Shown one piece after another: positions 1-8,456 of a DNA stretch of 14,540 nucleotides. Source of the stretch: Xanthobacteraceae bacterium (GTDB taxonomy: Bacteria > Pseudomonadota > Alphaproteobacteria > Rhizobiales > Xanthobacteraceae). The position numbers and the translations under genes are program-made. The notes under the pieces are model-generated. The model saw only the letters and a program-made list of their open reading frames with translations. It did no database searches and had not been told where the DNA came from. Numbering within the stretch: position 1 is the stretch's first letter; each line of letters opens with the position of its first letter. The stretch lies in assembly GCA_030043175.1 (NCBI GenBank), contig JASHYD010001403.1, positions 1-14,540 of the forward strand. Direction: 5' to 3'.

Positions 1-2
1 TC

Positions 3-3000
3 GACGCCTTCGTGGACGACAAGGATCCGAACGCCTACGAGAGGCTGGTCGACCGCCTGCTGGCGTCGATCGAATACGCCGAGCGCCAGACCACCATCTG
101 GCTCGACGTCGCCCGCTACGCCGACACCCGCGGCGGCCTCAACGACAATGAACGCCCGATCTCCTACCCCTACCGCGACTGGGTGATCGGCGCGTTCCAC
201 CGCAACATGCCTTACGATCAGTTCGTCACTTGGCAGCTCGCCGGCGACCAGCTTCAGAACCCGACCCGCGAGCAGCTTCTGGCCACCGCCTTCCTCAAGG
301 CCGGCCGTCAGGACTCCGAAGGAGGCTCGATCGACGAAGAATTCCGCATGATCAACGTGCACGAGCGCACCGAGCTGATCGGCAAGGACTTCCTCGGCCT
401 GACCGTTGGCTGCGCCAAGTGTCACGACCACAAGTACGACGTGATCGCCCAGGCTGACTATTATTCGATGGCCGGCTTCTTCAACCAGATGGAGGAGGGC
501 GGCTTGGCCTCGTTGAGCCGGGGCACACCGCGGGGCGCGACCCTGGAATGGCCAACCCCCTTGCAGTCCGAGAAGCTTGCCGAGGCCCACGCGATCACCG
601 TGGCCAAGGAACAGGCCTATCAGAACGCGCTACGCGCTGCCCGGCAGAAGGCCGCAGATGCGCTCGCTGCGATGCCGGACGGCGAGCGCCCCGGCTTCCT
701 CGAGGCGTCGATCAAGGCCGACACCCAGGCGTACTATCCGCTGGACAGCGGCTACACCGGTGACTTCTCGTCCATCTATGTGGAGCCGCCTACGCGGCTC
801 TTGGGCATTCCGGTCGCAGACGAGAAGGCCCCCTTCGCTGGGATGTCCGGCGCCCAGGTGGTGACTTTCCTGCAGCAGAAGATCCTCGCCGACGTCCGGT
901 CCGGCAAGCCGACCCCGATGCTCGGCCGCGGCCAAGCGGCTGCGGTGTCGCCCTTCGGTCGCCGCGCGGTGATGGCAGGCGACTTGGCGGCCATGCAGGC
1001 CGACCCGGACATGCCGCGCCTCGCCGCCCGCGAGGTCGAATGGGCCATGGAGCAGCTTATCGCTTCCGGCTACACCGACAACCGCCTGGGTATGGGCAGC
1101 TCCCGCATCACCGAGCGGCGCCTGCCGCAATGGGTCCACCCCGACGCGCTGCGATGGACCGACTCTGGCCTCGGCGACGGCAAGAACGCGTTCGTCAGCA
1201 ATGTGAAGTTCGTGCCCGGCCATAAGGGTGAGGGCATCGCGCTGCGCGACTCGGTGTTCTCTGCCGACAAGTCGATCGGCATGTTCGAGCGCACCCAGCC
1301 CTATAGCCTGGACTTCTGGCTGAAGCTCCGGACCGATCCCTACGTCGACACCACCCGACCCAATGGGCCGTCGGCCTCGATCCTGTACAATAACGGCGGT
1401 ATCGAAGGGCAGGGCTATGAGCTGAGCATAGCCAACGGTAGGCTGTCGTACAGCATCATCCATCTTGCCCCGCGCGAAATGCTGGAGGTCTCCACCAGCG
1501 AGAACATCCCGACCGGCCGCTGGGTCCACGTCACATCCACCTACGACGGCAACTCCAAAGCCGAAGGCATGCACCTTTACGTCGACGGCAAGGAGTGGCC
1601 CGTTCAGATCGACCACAACCAGCTCTCCCGCTCGTCGTTCCCGCAGGGCGCCAATAGCGGGTTCGCCAGCTATTTCGGCTTGGCCTCGGGGATCAACTTC
1701 AACCGTCCGGAACTGGTGGACGGAGCGCTCGACGAGCTCCGCGTCATCACCCGCGCTCTGACGCCGGTGGAAGTGGCTTATCTGCAGGATCCAAACGCAG
1801 CGGACGCCGTGCCGCCGCAGCAGGCCCGCGCCGATATGGCGCTGATCCTTGCCCAGAGGGACCCTGCGGTCCAGAAGGCGTGGCAGCAGCTCACTGACGC
1901 GCGACTCAATGAGCAGCGGGTCGAAACGCCGATCGGGCGCATCATGATCGCAGGCGATCAGCCGATCCCGCGCAAGACCTACGTGCTCGACCGCGGCGTC
2001 TACAATTCCTACCTGCAGGAAGTGAAGCCCCAGGCGATCCCGCGGGTGTTCCCGTGGACCGAGAAGCTGCCGCGCAATCGGCTGGGCCTCGCCGCGTGGC
2101 TATTCGACCCGCAGCATCCCCTCACCGCCCGCGTCTACATCAATCGCATGTGGCAGGGCCACTTCGGCAGCGGCATCGTCCAGACCGTGGACGACCTGGG
2201 GACGCAGGGCACAAACCCGACGCACCCGGAGCTGCTGGACTATCTGGCTGTTGAGTTCATCCGCTCGGGCTGGGACATCAGACACATGCACAAGCTGATG
2301 GTGATGTCCGCCACCTATCGCCAGAACTCCAACATCAGCGCCGAGAACCTCGAGAAGGATCCACGCAACTTCTTGCTGGAACGCGGCGCCCGCTTCCGCC
2401 TGCCGGCGGAGACTATCCGCGACGCCGCCCTGATGACCTCGGGCCTGCTCGTCAAGAAGGTGGGCGGCGACGCGGTCTTCCCCTACGCTCCGGACGCCAT
2501 CTGGGAGGGCGTCGCCCAGGGCCAGGTGGTCTATCCGACCAATGTGCCGACCGAGGAGAACTACCGGCGCTCGCTGTATACCTTCATCAAGCGCAACGCT
2601 CCAGTGCCGAATCTCGTGCCGTTCGACATGTCCGACCGCCGCGACGCGCAGGTGGTCCGGCCCACCTCCAACACGCCACTGCAAGGCCTGGCGATGTTGA
2701 ACGATACCCAATTCATGGAGACCTACCGCAAGCTGGCGGAGCGGGCGATCAACTCGTCTGCCAACTTGGACGAGCAGCTCATCACCATATGGCGCCTGGC
2801 GGTGCGCCGCCGTCCGGACCCCGCCGAGCTCGCGGCGACCAGGGCGTACCGGGCGTCGGAGCTCGCCCGCATGCAAGAATCGCCCGACGACGCAAAGAAG
2901 CTCATCGCCATCGGCTTGGCCGCTGCCGATCCTGAGGTTGACCCGGTTGAGCTCGCGGCCCTGACCGTCGTCACCGCCGGCGTGATGAACACACCCGACG

Positions 3001-3017
3001 CTTATACCCTGCGCTAG
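3..3017 (+). CDS. DUF1549-LamG-DUF1553 (planctomycete-type cytochrome) protein, 5' end missing
   Basis: Large protein of the DUF1549/DUF1553 (PSCyt2/PSD1) family. The reading frame is open to the left edge and already lies inside the DUF1549 domain, so the GTG at 12 is not the true start; the N-terminus, which in this family often carries a PSCyt1 cytochrome domain, lies outside. Counting from that GTG, DUF1549 covers about residues 1-165, with the typical WLDVARYADT stretch and a CAKCH (CxxCH) motif at 134-138. A concanavalin-A-like LamG domain spans about 400-580 (SLDFWLKL, GRWVHVTSTYDG, LYVDGKEW, LDELRVITRAL). DUF1553 runs from about 688 to near the end (RVYINRMWQGHFGSGIV, HPELLDYLAVEFI, SATYRQNS). 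Family members are exported and usually sit next to a DUF1501 gene, as here. The biochemical role is not established; binding or breakdown of polysaccharide is often proposed. Heme attachment at CxxCH is plausible but not shown. Confidence 0.93.
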   Translation, partial: DAFVDDKDPNAYERLVDRLLASIEYAERQTTIWLDVARYADTRGGLNDNERPISYPYRDWVIGAFHRNMPYDQFVTWQLAGDQLQNPTREQLLATAFLKAGRQDSEGGSIDEEFRMINVHERTELIGKDFLGLTVGCAKCHDHKYDVIAQADYYSMAGFFNQMEEGGLASLSRGTPRGATLEWPTPLQSEKLAEAHAITVAKEQAYQNALRAARQKAADALAAMPDGERPGFLEASIKADTQAYYPLDSGYTGDFSSIYVEPPTRLLGIPVADEKAPFAGMSGAQVVTFLQQKILADVRSGKPTPMLGRGQAAAVSPFGRRAVMAGDLAAMQADPDMPRLAAREVEWAMEQLIASGYTDNRLGMGSSRITERRLPQWVHPDALRWTDSGLGDGKNAFVSNVKFVPGHKGEGIALRDSVFSADKSIGMFERTQPYSLDFWLKLRTDPYVDTTRPNGPSASILYNNGGIEGQGYELSIANGRLSYSIIHLAPREMLEVSTSENIPTGRWVHVTSTYDGNSKAEGMHLYVDGKEWPVQIDHNQLSRSSFPQGANSGFASYFGLASGINFNRPELVDGALDELRVITRALTPVEVAYLQDPNAADAVPPQQARADMALILAQRDPAVQKAWQQLTDARLNEQRVETPIGRIMIAGDQPIPRKTYVLDRGVYNSYLQEVKPQAIPRVFPWTEKLPRNRLGLAAWLFDPQHPLTARVYINRMWQGHFGSGIVQTVDDLGTQGTNPTHPELLDYLAVEFIRSGWDIRHMHKLMVMSATYRQNSNISAENLEKDPRNFLLERGARFRLPAETIRDAALMTSGLLVKKVGGDAVFPYAPDAIWEGVAQGQVVYPTNVPTEENYRRSLYTFIKRNAPVPNLVPFDMSDRRDAQVVRPTSNTPLQGLAMLNDTQFMETYRKLAERAINSSANLDEQLITIWRLAVRRRPDPAELAATRAYRASELARMQESPDDAKKLIAIGLAAADPEVDPVELAALTVVTAGVMNTPDAYTLR

Positions 3018-3022
3018 GAGGG
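3016..3022 (+). promoter_or_regulatory. Strong Shine-Dalgarno overlapping the upstream stop codon
   Basis: AGGAGGG begins inside the TAG stop of the DUF1549 gene and lies 5 bases before the ATG at 3028. It fixes the start of the DUF1501 gene and implies that the two genes are translated from one message. Confidence 0.8.
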
Positions 3023-3027
3023 CGACA

Positions 3028-4527
3028 ATGAGCAAGAAGATCGAGATCGATCCACGCATACTCGCCAACCTGACCCGCCGGGCTGTGCTCAGTTCCAGTA
3101 TGGGTCTCGGGATCATCGCGGCGTCCAAGCTCCTCGGAGGCAACCGATCCCTGGCGAAGGACGCGACTTCGGCCGGTGCGCCCAGTTCCCAATCCGGTCC
3201 CAACTTGGGCAAACTGACCACTGGTCATTTCCCGGCCCGGGCCAAGCGGGTGATCGACATCCACATGAAGGGCGCGGTGTCCCAGGTGGATACCTTCGAC
3301 TACAAGCCCGAGGTCATCAAACGCCACGGGGAAGAAATACCGCCGTCCGTGAAAGGCAACGCCAAGATCTCGTCAATGTCCAACGGTCAGACCACGTTCC
3401 CGCTGATGGGTCCGCTGGTGCCATTCCGGCAATACGGCCAGTGCAGGCGCTGGGTGTCCGACCTGATGCCGCACATCGGCTCGATCGCCGACGAGCTGAC
3501 CTTCATTCATTCGGTATGGACGCCGCAGGTCAACCACGATCCGGCGGACATCCTGATACACACCGGTTTCCAGCTGCCCGGCCGCCCTTCGGCGGGGGCG
3601 TGGGTCAACTACGCGCTCGGCACTGACAACGCGAACCTGCCGTCCTACGTGGTGATGAAGTCGCAGTTCCAGGGATCGGGCGTGGGCGCCACCCAGGCGA
3701 CCTGGTCAGCGGGCTTCCTGCCCTCGAACCACCAGGGCGTAGAATTCCGCTCGGGTAATGAGCCTGTTCTCTACGTGACCAACCCCGACGGCATCAGCCG
3801 CGAGGGGCGCCGCGGCCAGATCGATTTCATCGACCAGCTCTCCCACTTTCAGTATCAGGTGAGCGGCGACCCCGAAGTCCTGTCCAAGATCGCGCAGTAC
3901 GAGATGGCCTACCGGATGCAGGACTCGGTGCCGGAAGTCACCGATCTGAGCGACGAGCCGGAATACATCCTCAACATGTACGGCCCGCAGGTGCACCAGC
4001 CAGGCACCTTCGCCCGCAACTGCCTACTCACCCGCCGCCTGATCGAGCGCGGCGTGAAATATGTGCATTTGATTCAGGTCGGCTGGGACCATCACAGCAA
4101 CATCGCGCGGCTCCATCCGCCGGATTGCTGGGCGGTCGACCAGCCCTCTGCTGCCCTGGTGATGGACTTGAAGCAACGGGGGCTGCTTGACGACACTCTG
4201 GTCACCTGGAAGGGTGAGTTCGGCCGGACGGTCTACGCCCAGGGCGGGATCAACCCCACTGCAGGGCGCGACCATCACGGTGGCAATTTCACCATGTGGA
4301 TGGCGGGCGGCGGGACCAAGCCGGGGATCGCCTACGGCAGGACCGACGACTTCAGCTACAACATCGTGGAGGACCCGGTCGAGGTTCACGACGTGAACGC
4401 GACCATGCTCTACCTTCTCGGCATCGATCACAGGCAGCTGACATTCCATTACCAGGGCCGCGATTTCCGCCTGACCGACACGGGAGGTAATGTGATCCAC
4501 GGCATCCTCGCCAAAGGTGCCGCTTGA
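3028..4527 (+). CDS. DUF1501 domain-containing protein, Tat-exported
   Basis: Complete 499-residue DUF1501 protein, a family distantly related to sulfatases/alkaline phosphatases. The N-terminus has a twin-arginine signal, TRRAVL at about residues 16-21 followed by a hydrophobic stretch (SSSMGLGIIAASKLL), which fits export in folded form. Family landmarks occur in order: VIDIHMKGAVSQVDTFDYKPE, GWDHHSNIA, VTWKGEFGRT, AGRDHHGGNFTMWMAGGG and a C-terminal VHDVNATMLYLLGIDH then FHYQGRDFRLTD. The start is supported by the AGGAGGG site upstream. It lies 10 bases after the DUF1549/DUF1553 gene, the standard partner, so the two probably form one operon and act together outside the cytoplasm. The substrate is unknown. 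Family assignment is firm; the role is not known for the family. Confidence 0.95.
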   Translation: MSKKIEIDPRILANLTRRAVLSSSMGLGIIAASKLLGGNRSLAKDATSAGAPSSQSGPNLGKLTTGHFPARAKRVIDIHMKGAVSQVDTFDYKPEVIKRHGEEIPPSVKGNAKISSMSNGQTTFPLMGPLVPFRQYGQCRRWVSDLMPHIGSIADELTFIHSVWTPQVNHDPADILIHTGFQLPGRPSAGAWVNYALGTDNANLPSYVVMKSQFQGSGVGATQATWSAGFLPSNHQGVEFRSGNEPVLYVTNPDGISREGRRGQIDFIDQLSHFQYQVSGDPEVLSKIAQYEMAYRMQDSVPEVTDLSDEPEYILNMYGPQVHQPGTFARNCLLTRRLIERGVKYVHLIQVGWDHHSNIARLHPPDCWAVDQPSAALVMDLKQRGLLDDTLVTWKGEFGRTVYAQGGINPTAGRDHHGGNFTMWMAGGGTKPGIAYGRTDDFSYNIVEDPVEVHDVNATMLYLLGIDHRQLTFHYQGRDFRLTDTGGNVIHGILAKGAA

Positions 4528-5060
4528 TGAAATTCATCTGGTTGATGGGCGTTTCCACGCCCGTTGGGCCTACTGAACCCGGGCGGTAGCGCCGGAAATT
4601 CTTGTCCGGCTCCGGGAACCGCAGTGGCGCCCCACCGGATCGCCGGGGCAATGAGCGCTGGTCTTCATGCGCGCCATCGAAGAGAGCTAACGGCGCTCGA
4701 AGCAATGGGCGGGTTGACGCTGGCAGCGGTCACTTGGCTGACCGCCATCTTGGTCTGGCCCCGGGTGGGCCGGCCGCGAGAATTGGACTTCGGCGGACAT
4801 CTATCCGGGCGTAGTGCAGCCGGCCTTCGATCTGCACTGCTTGAGCCGCCACAACAATTGAGTCCGGCCGCTACCTACGAGCCCCTGACGAAAGAGGAGC
4901 TGGCTACCCCGAGGTGCTGACCGGCACAAATATTTCTGCCCTGCAGGTCCGCGCCCCTTCAGCCGGTCTACGACGTTGGTCGCTGCAAATTCCCCTCGGT
5001 GAAGATCTGCCTCCGGGCTCGGTTGTTTCGATCGGCGCATTCGTCGCCCTCGTTGCTTCA
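4527..5060 (+). pseudogene. Decayed planctomycete-type cytochrome c (PSCyt1-like) membrane protein gene
   Basis: No open frame spans this stretch, but pieces of one protein seem to continue across frames. An ATG at 4527 overlaps the DUF1501 stop and runs only 20 codons. One frame (about 4690-4791) then gives a membrane-like segment, GGLTLAAVTWLTAILVWPRV. The next frame (about 4784-4855) gives TSADIYPGVVQPAFDLHC followed by LSRHNN and a stop, resembling the start of a PSCyt1 domain whose CxxCH has become CLSRH. A third frame (about 4899-5021) gives GYPEVLTGTN and WSLQIPLGEDLPPG, resembling the later part of the same domain (usually LPLDDEDHMPP). The spacing from C to PP is about right for the family. 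This would be a third gene of the upstream operon. The assignment rests on short motifs and could be wrong; 5061-5130 shows nothing recognisable. Confidence 0.45.
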
Positions 5061-5130
5061 TTAATGAGCAGACCCTGCCTTTATTCCCGCCGCTCGTGAG
5101 AAGCGGCTGATTAGGGGGGATGCGATCATC

Positions 5131-5380
5131 GTGGATTGGATGATCGTTCCTGGCTGCACGTCGTCGCCCCGATCAACTGGATCGGCCACGTTTTATGTCA
5201 TCATTCGATCGGAGCTTGCAGAGCGGACAAGACCTGCAGGCGTGTCGGGAGGACTGACAAGTTCATGGTGGGTAGGGGCATCGGAATTGCATTCGCGGAT
5301 GCTGATCACGCCAGCCAGCGTTGCCTATGAATTCTCAACGAAACAGCTGAGGACGGTAGGTGCCGCATGGATCGAGCCCC
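5131..5380 (+). pseudogene. puuD: Remnant of puuD-like membrane urate oxidase (Urate_ox_N), frameshifted and internally deleted
   Basis: A purine-rich AGGGGGG at 5113-5119 precedes a GTG at 5131. The first frame gives DWMI; a neighbouring frame (about 5142-5195) gives SWLHVVAPINWIGHV; the first frame resumes with FYVIIRSELAERTRPAGVSG. This parallels the start of PuuD proteins (WLN..LRWLHVI..IAWIG.SFY). At 5249-5272 the third frame gives E-D-stop-Q-V-H-G-G, matching the PuuD signature GE.WQVHGGG with Trp changed to TGA. The first frame then gives LHSRMLITPAS (5287-5319), like the family's YHVQKYLVAPA. The following residues, TKQLRTVGAAWIE (5338-5376), resemble the last residues of the PuuD C-terminal cytochrome domain, suggesting that the roughly 300-codon middle was deleted; this last match is weaker. 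PuuD oxidises urate to 5-hydroxyisourate. The remnant lies directly upstream of a urate-forming deaminase gene. The gene cannot be functional. Confidence 0.6.
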
Positions 5381-5459
5381 CCGGCATTTCGGTGCGCTCA
5401 TCCCGGGTCACAAGGGTAGGGCCGACCAACAACGGCACGAAAGGGAGTAAAGCCGAGAC

Positions 5460-6815
5460 ATGACTGCGATGCTGATCCGACACGCGGAGGGTATCTTCAC
5501 TGGCCTGCCAGGCGACGGGATGCGCGCCGCCGGGGCGATCCGCGTCGTTAACGGGCGGATCGGGGCGATCGGCGATCTCACGCCAGAGCCCGGCGAAGAG
5601 ATCATCGACGCATCGGGCTGCGTCATCTATCCGGGTCTGATATCGACGCACCACCATCTGTTTCAGAGCATCCTCAAGGGTGTGCGCGCCGGCATGAATC
5701 TGCCGCTGATGGGCTGGTTGCGCTCGGTCCCGCATTCGTATTGGCACAAGGTGGACGAGGAAGAGCTTTACACCGCGGCACGGATCGGCCTTGTTGAGCT
5801 GCTGTTGTCCGGCACCGCGACGGCAGCCGACCATCATTACCTGTTTTCCGATACATACCGGTTCGATCCGGCGGATGTGATTTTTGACGTCGCACGGGAG
5901 CTCGGCATGCGACTGGTGTTCTGCCGAGGCGGCGGAACGATGCCGCGACCCTTCGACGGCGAGCGACCCATTCCGTTCGAACCGCTCGACGCCATGATCA
6001 AATCCATTGCTGGGTGCGCCCAGCGCTTTCACGACGCTGCGCCGGACAGCATGCGCCGGGTCGCCTTTGCACCGACCACGCCGCCGTGGTCGGTCAAGCC
6101 CGATGAACTGAAGGTCGTCGCCGCCGCTGCGCGTGGCCTCGGCCTTCGTCTGCACAGCCATCTATCCGAGACCCACGACTACGTCGAGTTCTGCCTGAAC
6201 AAATTCGGCAAGCGCCCGGTGCAATGGATTGCCGAGCAAGACTGGCTCGGTCCGGATGTTTGGTTCGCGCATCTCGTTCACTTGGACGAGGCAGAGATCG
6301 CTCTCCTCCTCGAGACCGACACCGGCATGTCTCACTGCCCGCAATCGAATTGCCGGCTGGGTTCAGGGATCGCGCCAGCCGACCGCATCGCGGCGCGTGG
6401 CGGGCTGGTATCGCTCGCGGTCGATGGCGCCGCCTCGAATGAGTCCGCTGACATGATCAGCGAGATGAACAGTGCCTGGCACACGCACCGCGCCGCAAAA
6501 GGGGCAAACGCGACCACGGTCGAGGAAGTGGTACGGTGGGCAACCGTGAACGGCGCCCGCGTGCTCGGCTTTCCCGATCTCGGTGTGCTCGCCCCTGGCA
6601 AGCTCGCTGACCTTGCGATCTTCAACCTGTCGAGCCCGCGCTATTTCGGGCTGCACGACCCGCTCACCGGCCCGGTCGCAGCAGCCGGCGCTGCCGACCT
6701 CAAGACTCTCATGGTGGGCGGCCGTATCGTGGTGGAGAACGGCGCCGTTCCGGGACTCGACCTTGAGAAGCTACGCCACGACGCCGCTGGGATCATCAAG
6801 CGGATCGCAAGCTAG
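5460..6815 (+). CDS. 8-oxoguanine deaminase-like amidohydrolase
   Basis: 451-residue metal-dependent amidohydrolase of the guanine/8-oxoguanine deaminase and hydroxyatrazine hydrolase (AtzB) group; 8-oxoguanine deaminase converts 8-oxoguanine to urate and ammonia. The H-x-H metal pair is in THHH (H64, H66), and further ligands are expected in LHSHLSET (H234, with E237 in the catalytic position), FAHLVH (H271) and AVDGAASNES (D322). Stretches LVELLLSGTATAADHHYLF and SHCPQSNCRLGSGIAP are closely like 8-oxoguanine deaminases. The C-terminal LAPGKLADLAIF is typical of the composite beta domain. The start is ATG 5460 with GGGAG at 5443-5447, about 12 bases upstream; M4 at 5469 is an alternative. 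It is cytosolic and probably single-zinc. The uraD-uraH and hydantoinase genes nearby support a purine role. Substrate specificity (8-oxoguanine, isocytosine or another hydroxylated heterocycle) cannot be settled from sequence alone. Confidence 0.85.
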   Translation: MTAMLIRHAEGIFTGLPGDGMRAAGAIRVVNGRIGAIGDLTPEPGEEIIDASGCVIYPGLISTHHHLFQSILKGVRAGMNLPLMGWLRSVPHSYWHKVDEEELYTAARIGLVELLLSGTATAADHHYLFSDTYRFDPADVIFDVARELGMRLVFCRGGGTMPRPFDGERPIPFEPLDAMIKSIAGCAQRFHDAAPDSMRRVAFAPTTPPWSVKPDELKVVAAAARGLGLRLHSHLSETHDYVEFCLNKFGKRPVQWIAEQDWLGPDVWFAHLVHLDEAEIALLLETDTGMSHCPQSNCRLGSGIAPADRIAARGGLVSLAVDGAASNESADMISEMNSAWHTHRAAKGANATTVEEVVRWATVNGARVLGFPDLGVLAPGKLADLAIFNLSSPRYFGLHDPLTGPVAAAGAADLKTLMVGGRIVVENGAVPGLDLEKLRHDAAGIIKRIAS

Positions 6816-6833
6816 CCGAGGGACCATCTCGGC
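6815..6833. terminator. Weak hairpin between convergent genes
   Basis: GCCGAG (6815-6820) and CTCGGC (6828-6833) can pair around a 7-base loop right after the amidohydrolase stop. There is no T-run, so this is at best a weak terminator. The rest of the 134-base gap to the convergent hydantoinase gene shows nothing else recognisable. Confidence 0.25.
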
Positions 6834-6949
6834 CTTAAGTCCCGCCTCGGATCGCTGTGGATCGTCCAATAGAGCCGGGCGACGACGGCAAAGATGTAGG
6901 TCATCTCATGCACTTGAAAAATGCGTAGAGCTCCTGCATCTGAAATCAC

Positions 6950-8371
6950 TTACGCGCTTGCTTGCTGACGCCACATATCCGAGCGGGCCCGCTCGATATG
7001 GGCACCATGTTGGAGCGATCCAACAAGCTTGCCGCAATCAACGGCAATCTTCCCGCGTACGATGGTCATCACTGGCCAACCCGTGACCGCGAAGCCTTCG
7101 TACGGTGTGTAGTCGGCGCCGTGGTGCAGATCGGCCGCAGTGATTTTGGTGCTTCGGTTGGGATCCCAGATCGCAACGTCCGCGTCGGAACCTACAGCGA
7201 TCGTACCTTTACGGGGATGCAGCCCATACACTTTGGCATGATTGGTCGCGGTGAACGCCACGAATTGGTTGAGCGTGATCCGGCCTTTGACGACGCCCTC
7301 TGAAAACAGGATGGGCAAACGCGTCTCCACGCCCGGTATGCCGTTCGGAACCCAACGGAAACTTGTACGACCTTTGGGCGTAAGCTTGCCGGCAGGATCA
7401 TTGTATCTGAACGGACAGTGGTCCGATGAAAACGTCTGGAAAACGCCCCGTTGCAAACCTTTCCAACAAGCGTCTTGGCTGGCGCGGTCGCGCGGAGGCG
7501 GACTGCAGACATACTTTGTGCCTTCCATATTCAGGCCTTCCAGGTCTTTCTCGGTCAGCACGAGGTATTGCGGGCAGGTCTCGCCAAAAACCGTGAGGCC
7601 GCGCGCTCGTGCGCGTTCAATCTCCTCCATGGCTTCACCATTCGAGACGTGCACGATCATGATCGGCACATCAACAAGCTCGGCCAGGCTTATCGCCCGG
7701 TAGGTTGCTTCGCGCTCGACCGGAATTGGGCGTGACGTCGCATGATGTTGGGGCGCCGTCTTGCCTACGCGTTCGAGCCGGTCGGTCAGAAAGCGGATTG
7801 CATCGTAGTTCTCGGCGTGCACCATGACCAAGGCGCCGGTCTCGCGGGCGGCCGAGAAAACCTCAAGGAGTTCGATGTCCGTAAGCGCCAGGTCCTGATA
7901 GGTCATGAATACCTTGAATGAGGTGTATCCCTCCGCCACGAGCGCCGGTAACTCCTGACCCAGCACGGTAGGCAAGGGATCGGAAATGATCAGATGAAAA
8001 CTCACGTCGATGTAGCATTTTCCCTCTGCCAGAGCGCGGTAGTCTTTCAATGCCTGCCGAAGGCTCTGACCTTTTGGCTGCAGACAAAATGGCATGATCA
8101 GCGTGTTGCCGCCAAACGCGGCTGACCGCGTAGCGCTTTCAAAATCGTCCGCCATGACGATACCAGGGCCGCTGGGTTGGGAAATGTGAACATGGCTGTC
8201 GATGCCGCCTGGCAGCACCAGGCGATCCGTGGCGTCGATCGTCTGCATGCCTCCTTTCAGGCCAACCGCCAGCGCGACGATCCGGCCGTCGCGGATACCG
8301 ATATCCGCTTTGAACGTATCTGACGCTGTCGCGACCGTACCGCCTGCAATGATCAAGTCAAAATCGCTCAT
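6950..8371 (-). CDS. Dihydropyrimidinase/hydantoinase family cyclic amidohydrolase (possible allantoinase role)
   Basis: 473-residue cyclic amidohydrolase with all expected binuclear-metal residues: H60 and H62 (DSHVH), carboxylated lysine K153 (SFKVFMTY), H185 (MVHAEN), H241 (VHVSNG) and D317 (SSDHCPF). Y158 matches the tyrosine that stabilises the ring-opening intermediate in dihydropyrimidinases. Length and the IPGVETRLPILF stretch are typical of D-hydantoinases and dihydropyrimidinases, which hydrolyse a cyclic diamide to an N-carbamoyl amino acid. I chose ATG 8371 (MSDFDLIIAGG) over an in-frame TTG 21 bases further out because the protein then begins at the usual family position. It is the last gene of a minus-strand operon behind DUF3830 and the uraD-uraH fusion, so allantoin is a plausible substrate; classical allantoinases are a related but separate branch, and hydantoin or dihydropyrimidine remain possible. 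Confidence 0.9.
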   Translation of the reverse strand: MSDFDLIIAGGTVATASDTFKADIGIRDGRIVALAVGLKGGMQTIDATDRLVLPGGIDSHVHISQPSGPGIVMADDFESATRSAAFGGNTLIMPFCLQPKGQSLRQALKDYRALAEGKCYIDVSFHLIISDPLPTVLGQELPALVAEGYTSFKVFMTYQDLALTDIELLEVFSAARETGALVMVHAENYDAIRFLTDRLERVGKTAPQHHATSRPIPVEREATYRAISLAELVDVPIMIVHVSNGEAMEEIERARARGLTVFGETCPQYLVLTEKDLEGLNMEGTKYVCSPPPRDRASQDACWKGLQRGVFQTFSSDHCPFRYNDPAGKLTPKGRTSFRWVPNGIPGVETRLPILFSEGVVKGRITLNQFVAFTATNHAKVYGLHPRKGTIAVGSDADVAIWDPNRSTKITAADLHHGADYTPYEGFAVTGWPVMTIVRGKIAVDCGKLVGSLQHGAHIERARSDMWRQQASA

Positions 8372-8456
8372 GGAAGAGGACCTCGGTTTCAAGTGCCGCC
8401 GCTACCGCGTTTCCAGAAGCTCGAATCGCCAGCTGCCAGGGCGGTTCGCAAGAGTT

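Noticed and set aside
630..1616. Long minus-strand open frame (328 codons) opposite the LamG region
   Set aside because: It is antisense to a clear DUF1549-LamG gene, rich in Arg/Gly/Val/His as mirror frames of GC-rich genes are, and resembles no family.
2100..3221. Minus-strand open frame (373 codons) across the DUF1553/DUF1501 junction
   Set aside because: It spans the end of one recognised gene and the start of the next on the opposite strand; composition is that of a shadow frame.
5072..5100. Short stretch readable as LPLFPPLVRSG, reminiscent of cytochrome c segments
   Set aside because: It is too short and ends at a stop; without a heme motif it cannot be tied to the flanking remnants.
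5325..6161. Minus-strand open frame (278 codons) opposite the start of the 8-oxoguanine deaminase-like gene
   Set aside because: The plus-strand gene has all family motifs; the minus frame shows no recognisable domain.
6901..6946. Imperfect direct repeat CTCATGCACTTGAAAA / CTCCTGCATCTGAAAT between the convergent genes
   Set aside because: Only 12 of 16 bases agree and there are just two copies, so it is not distinguishable from chance.
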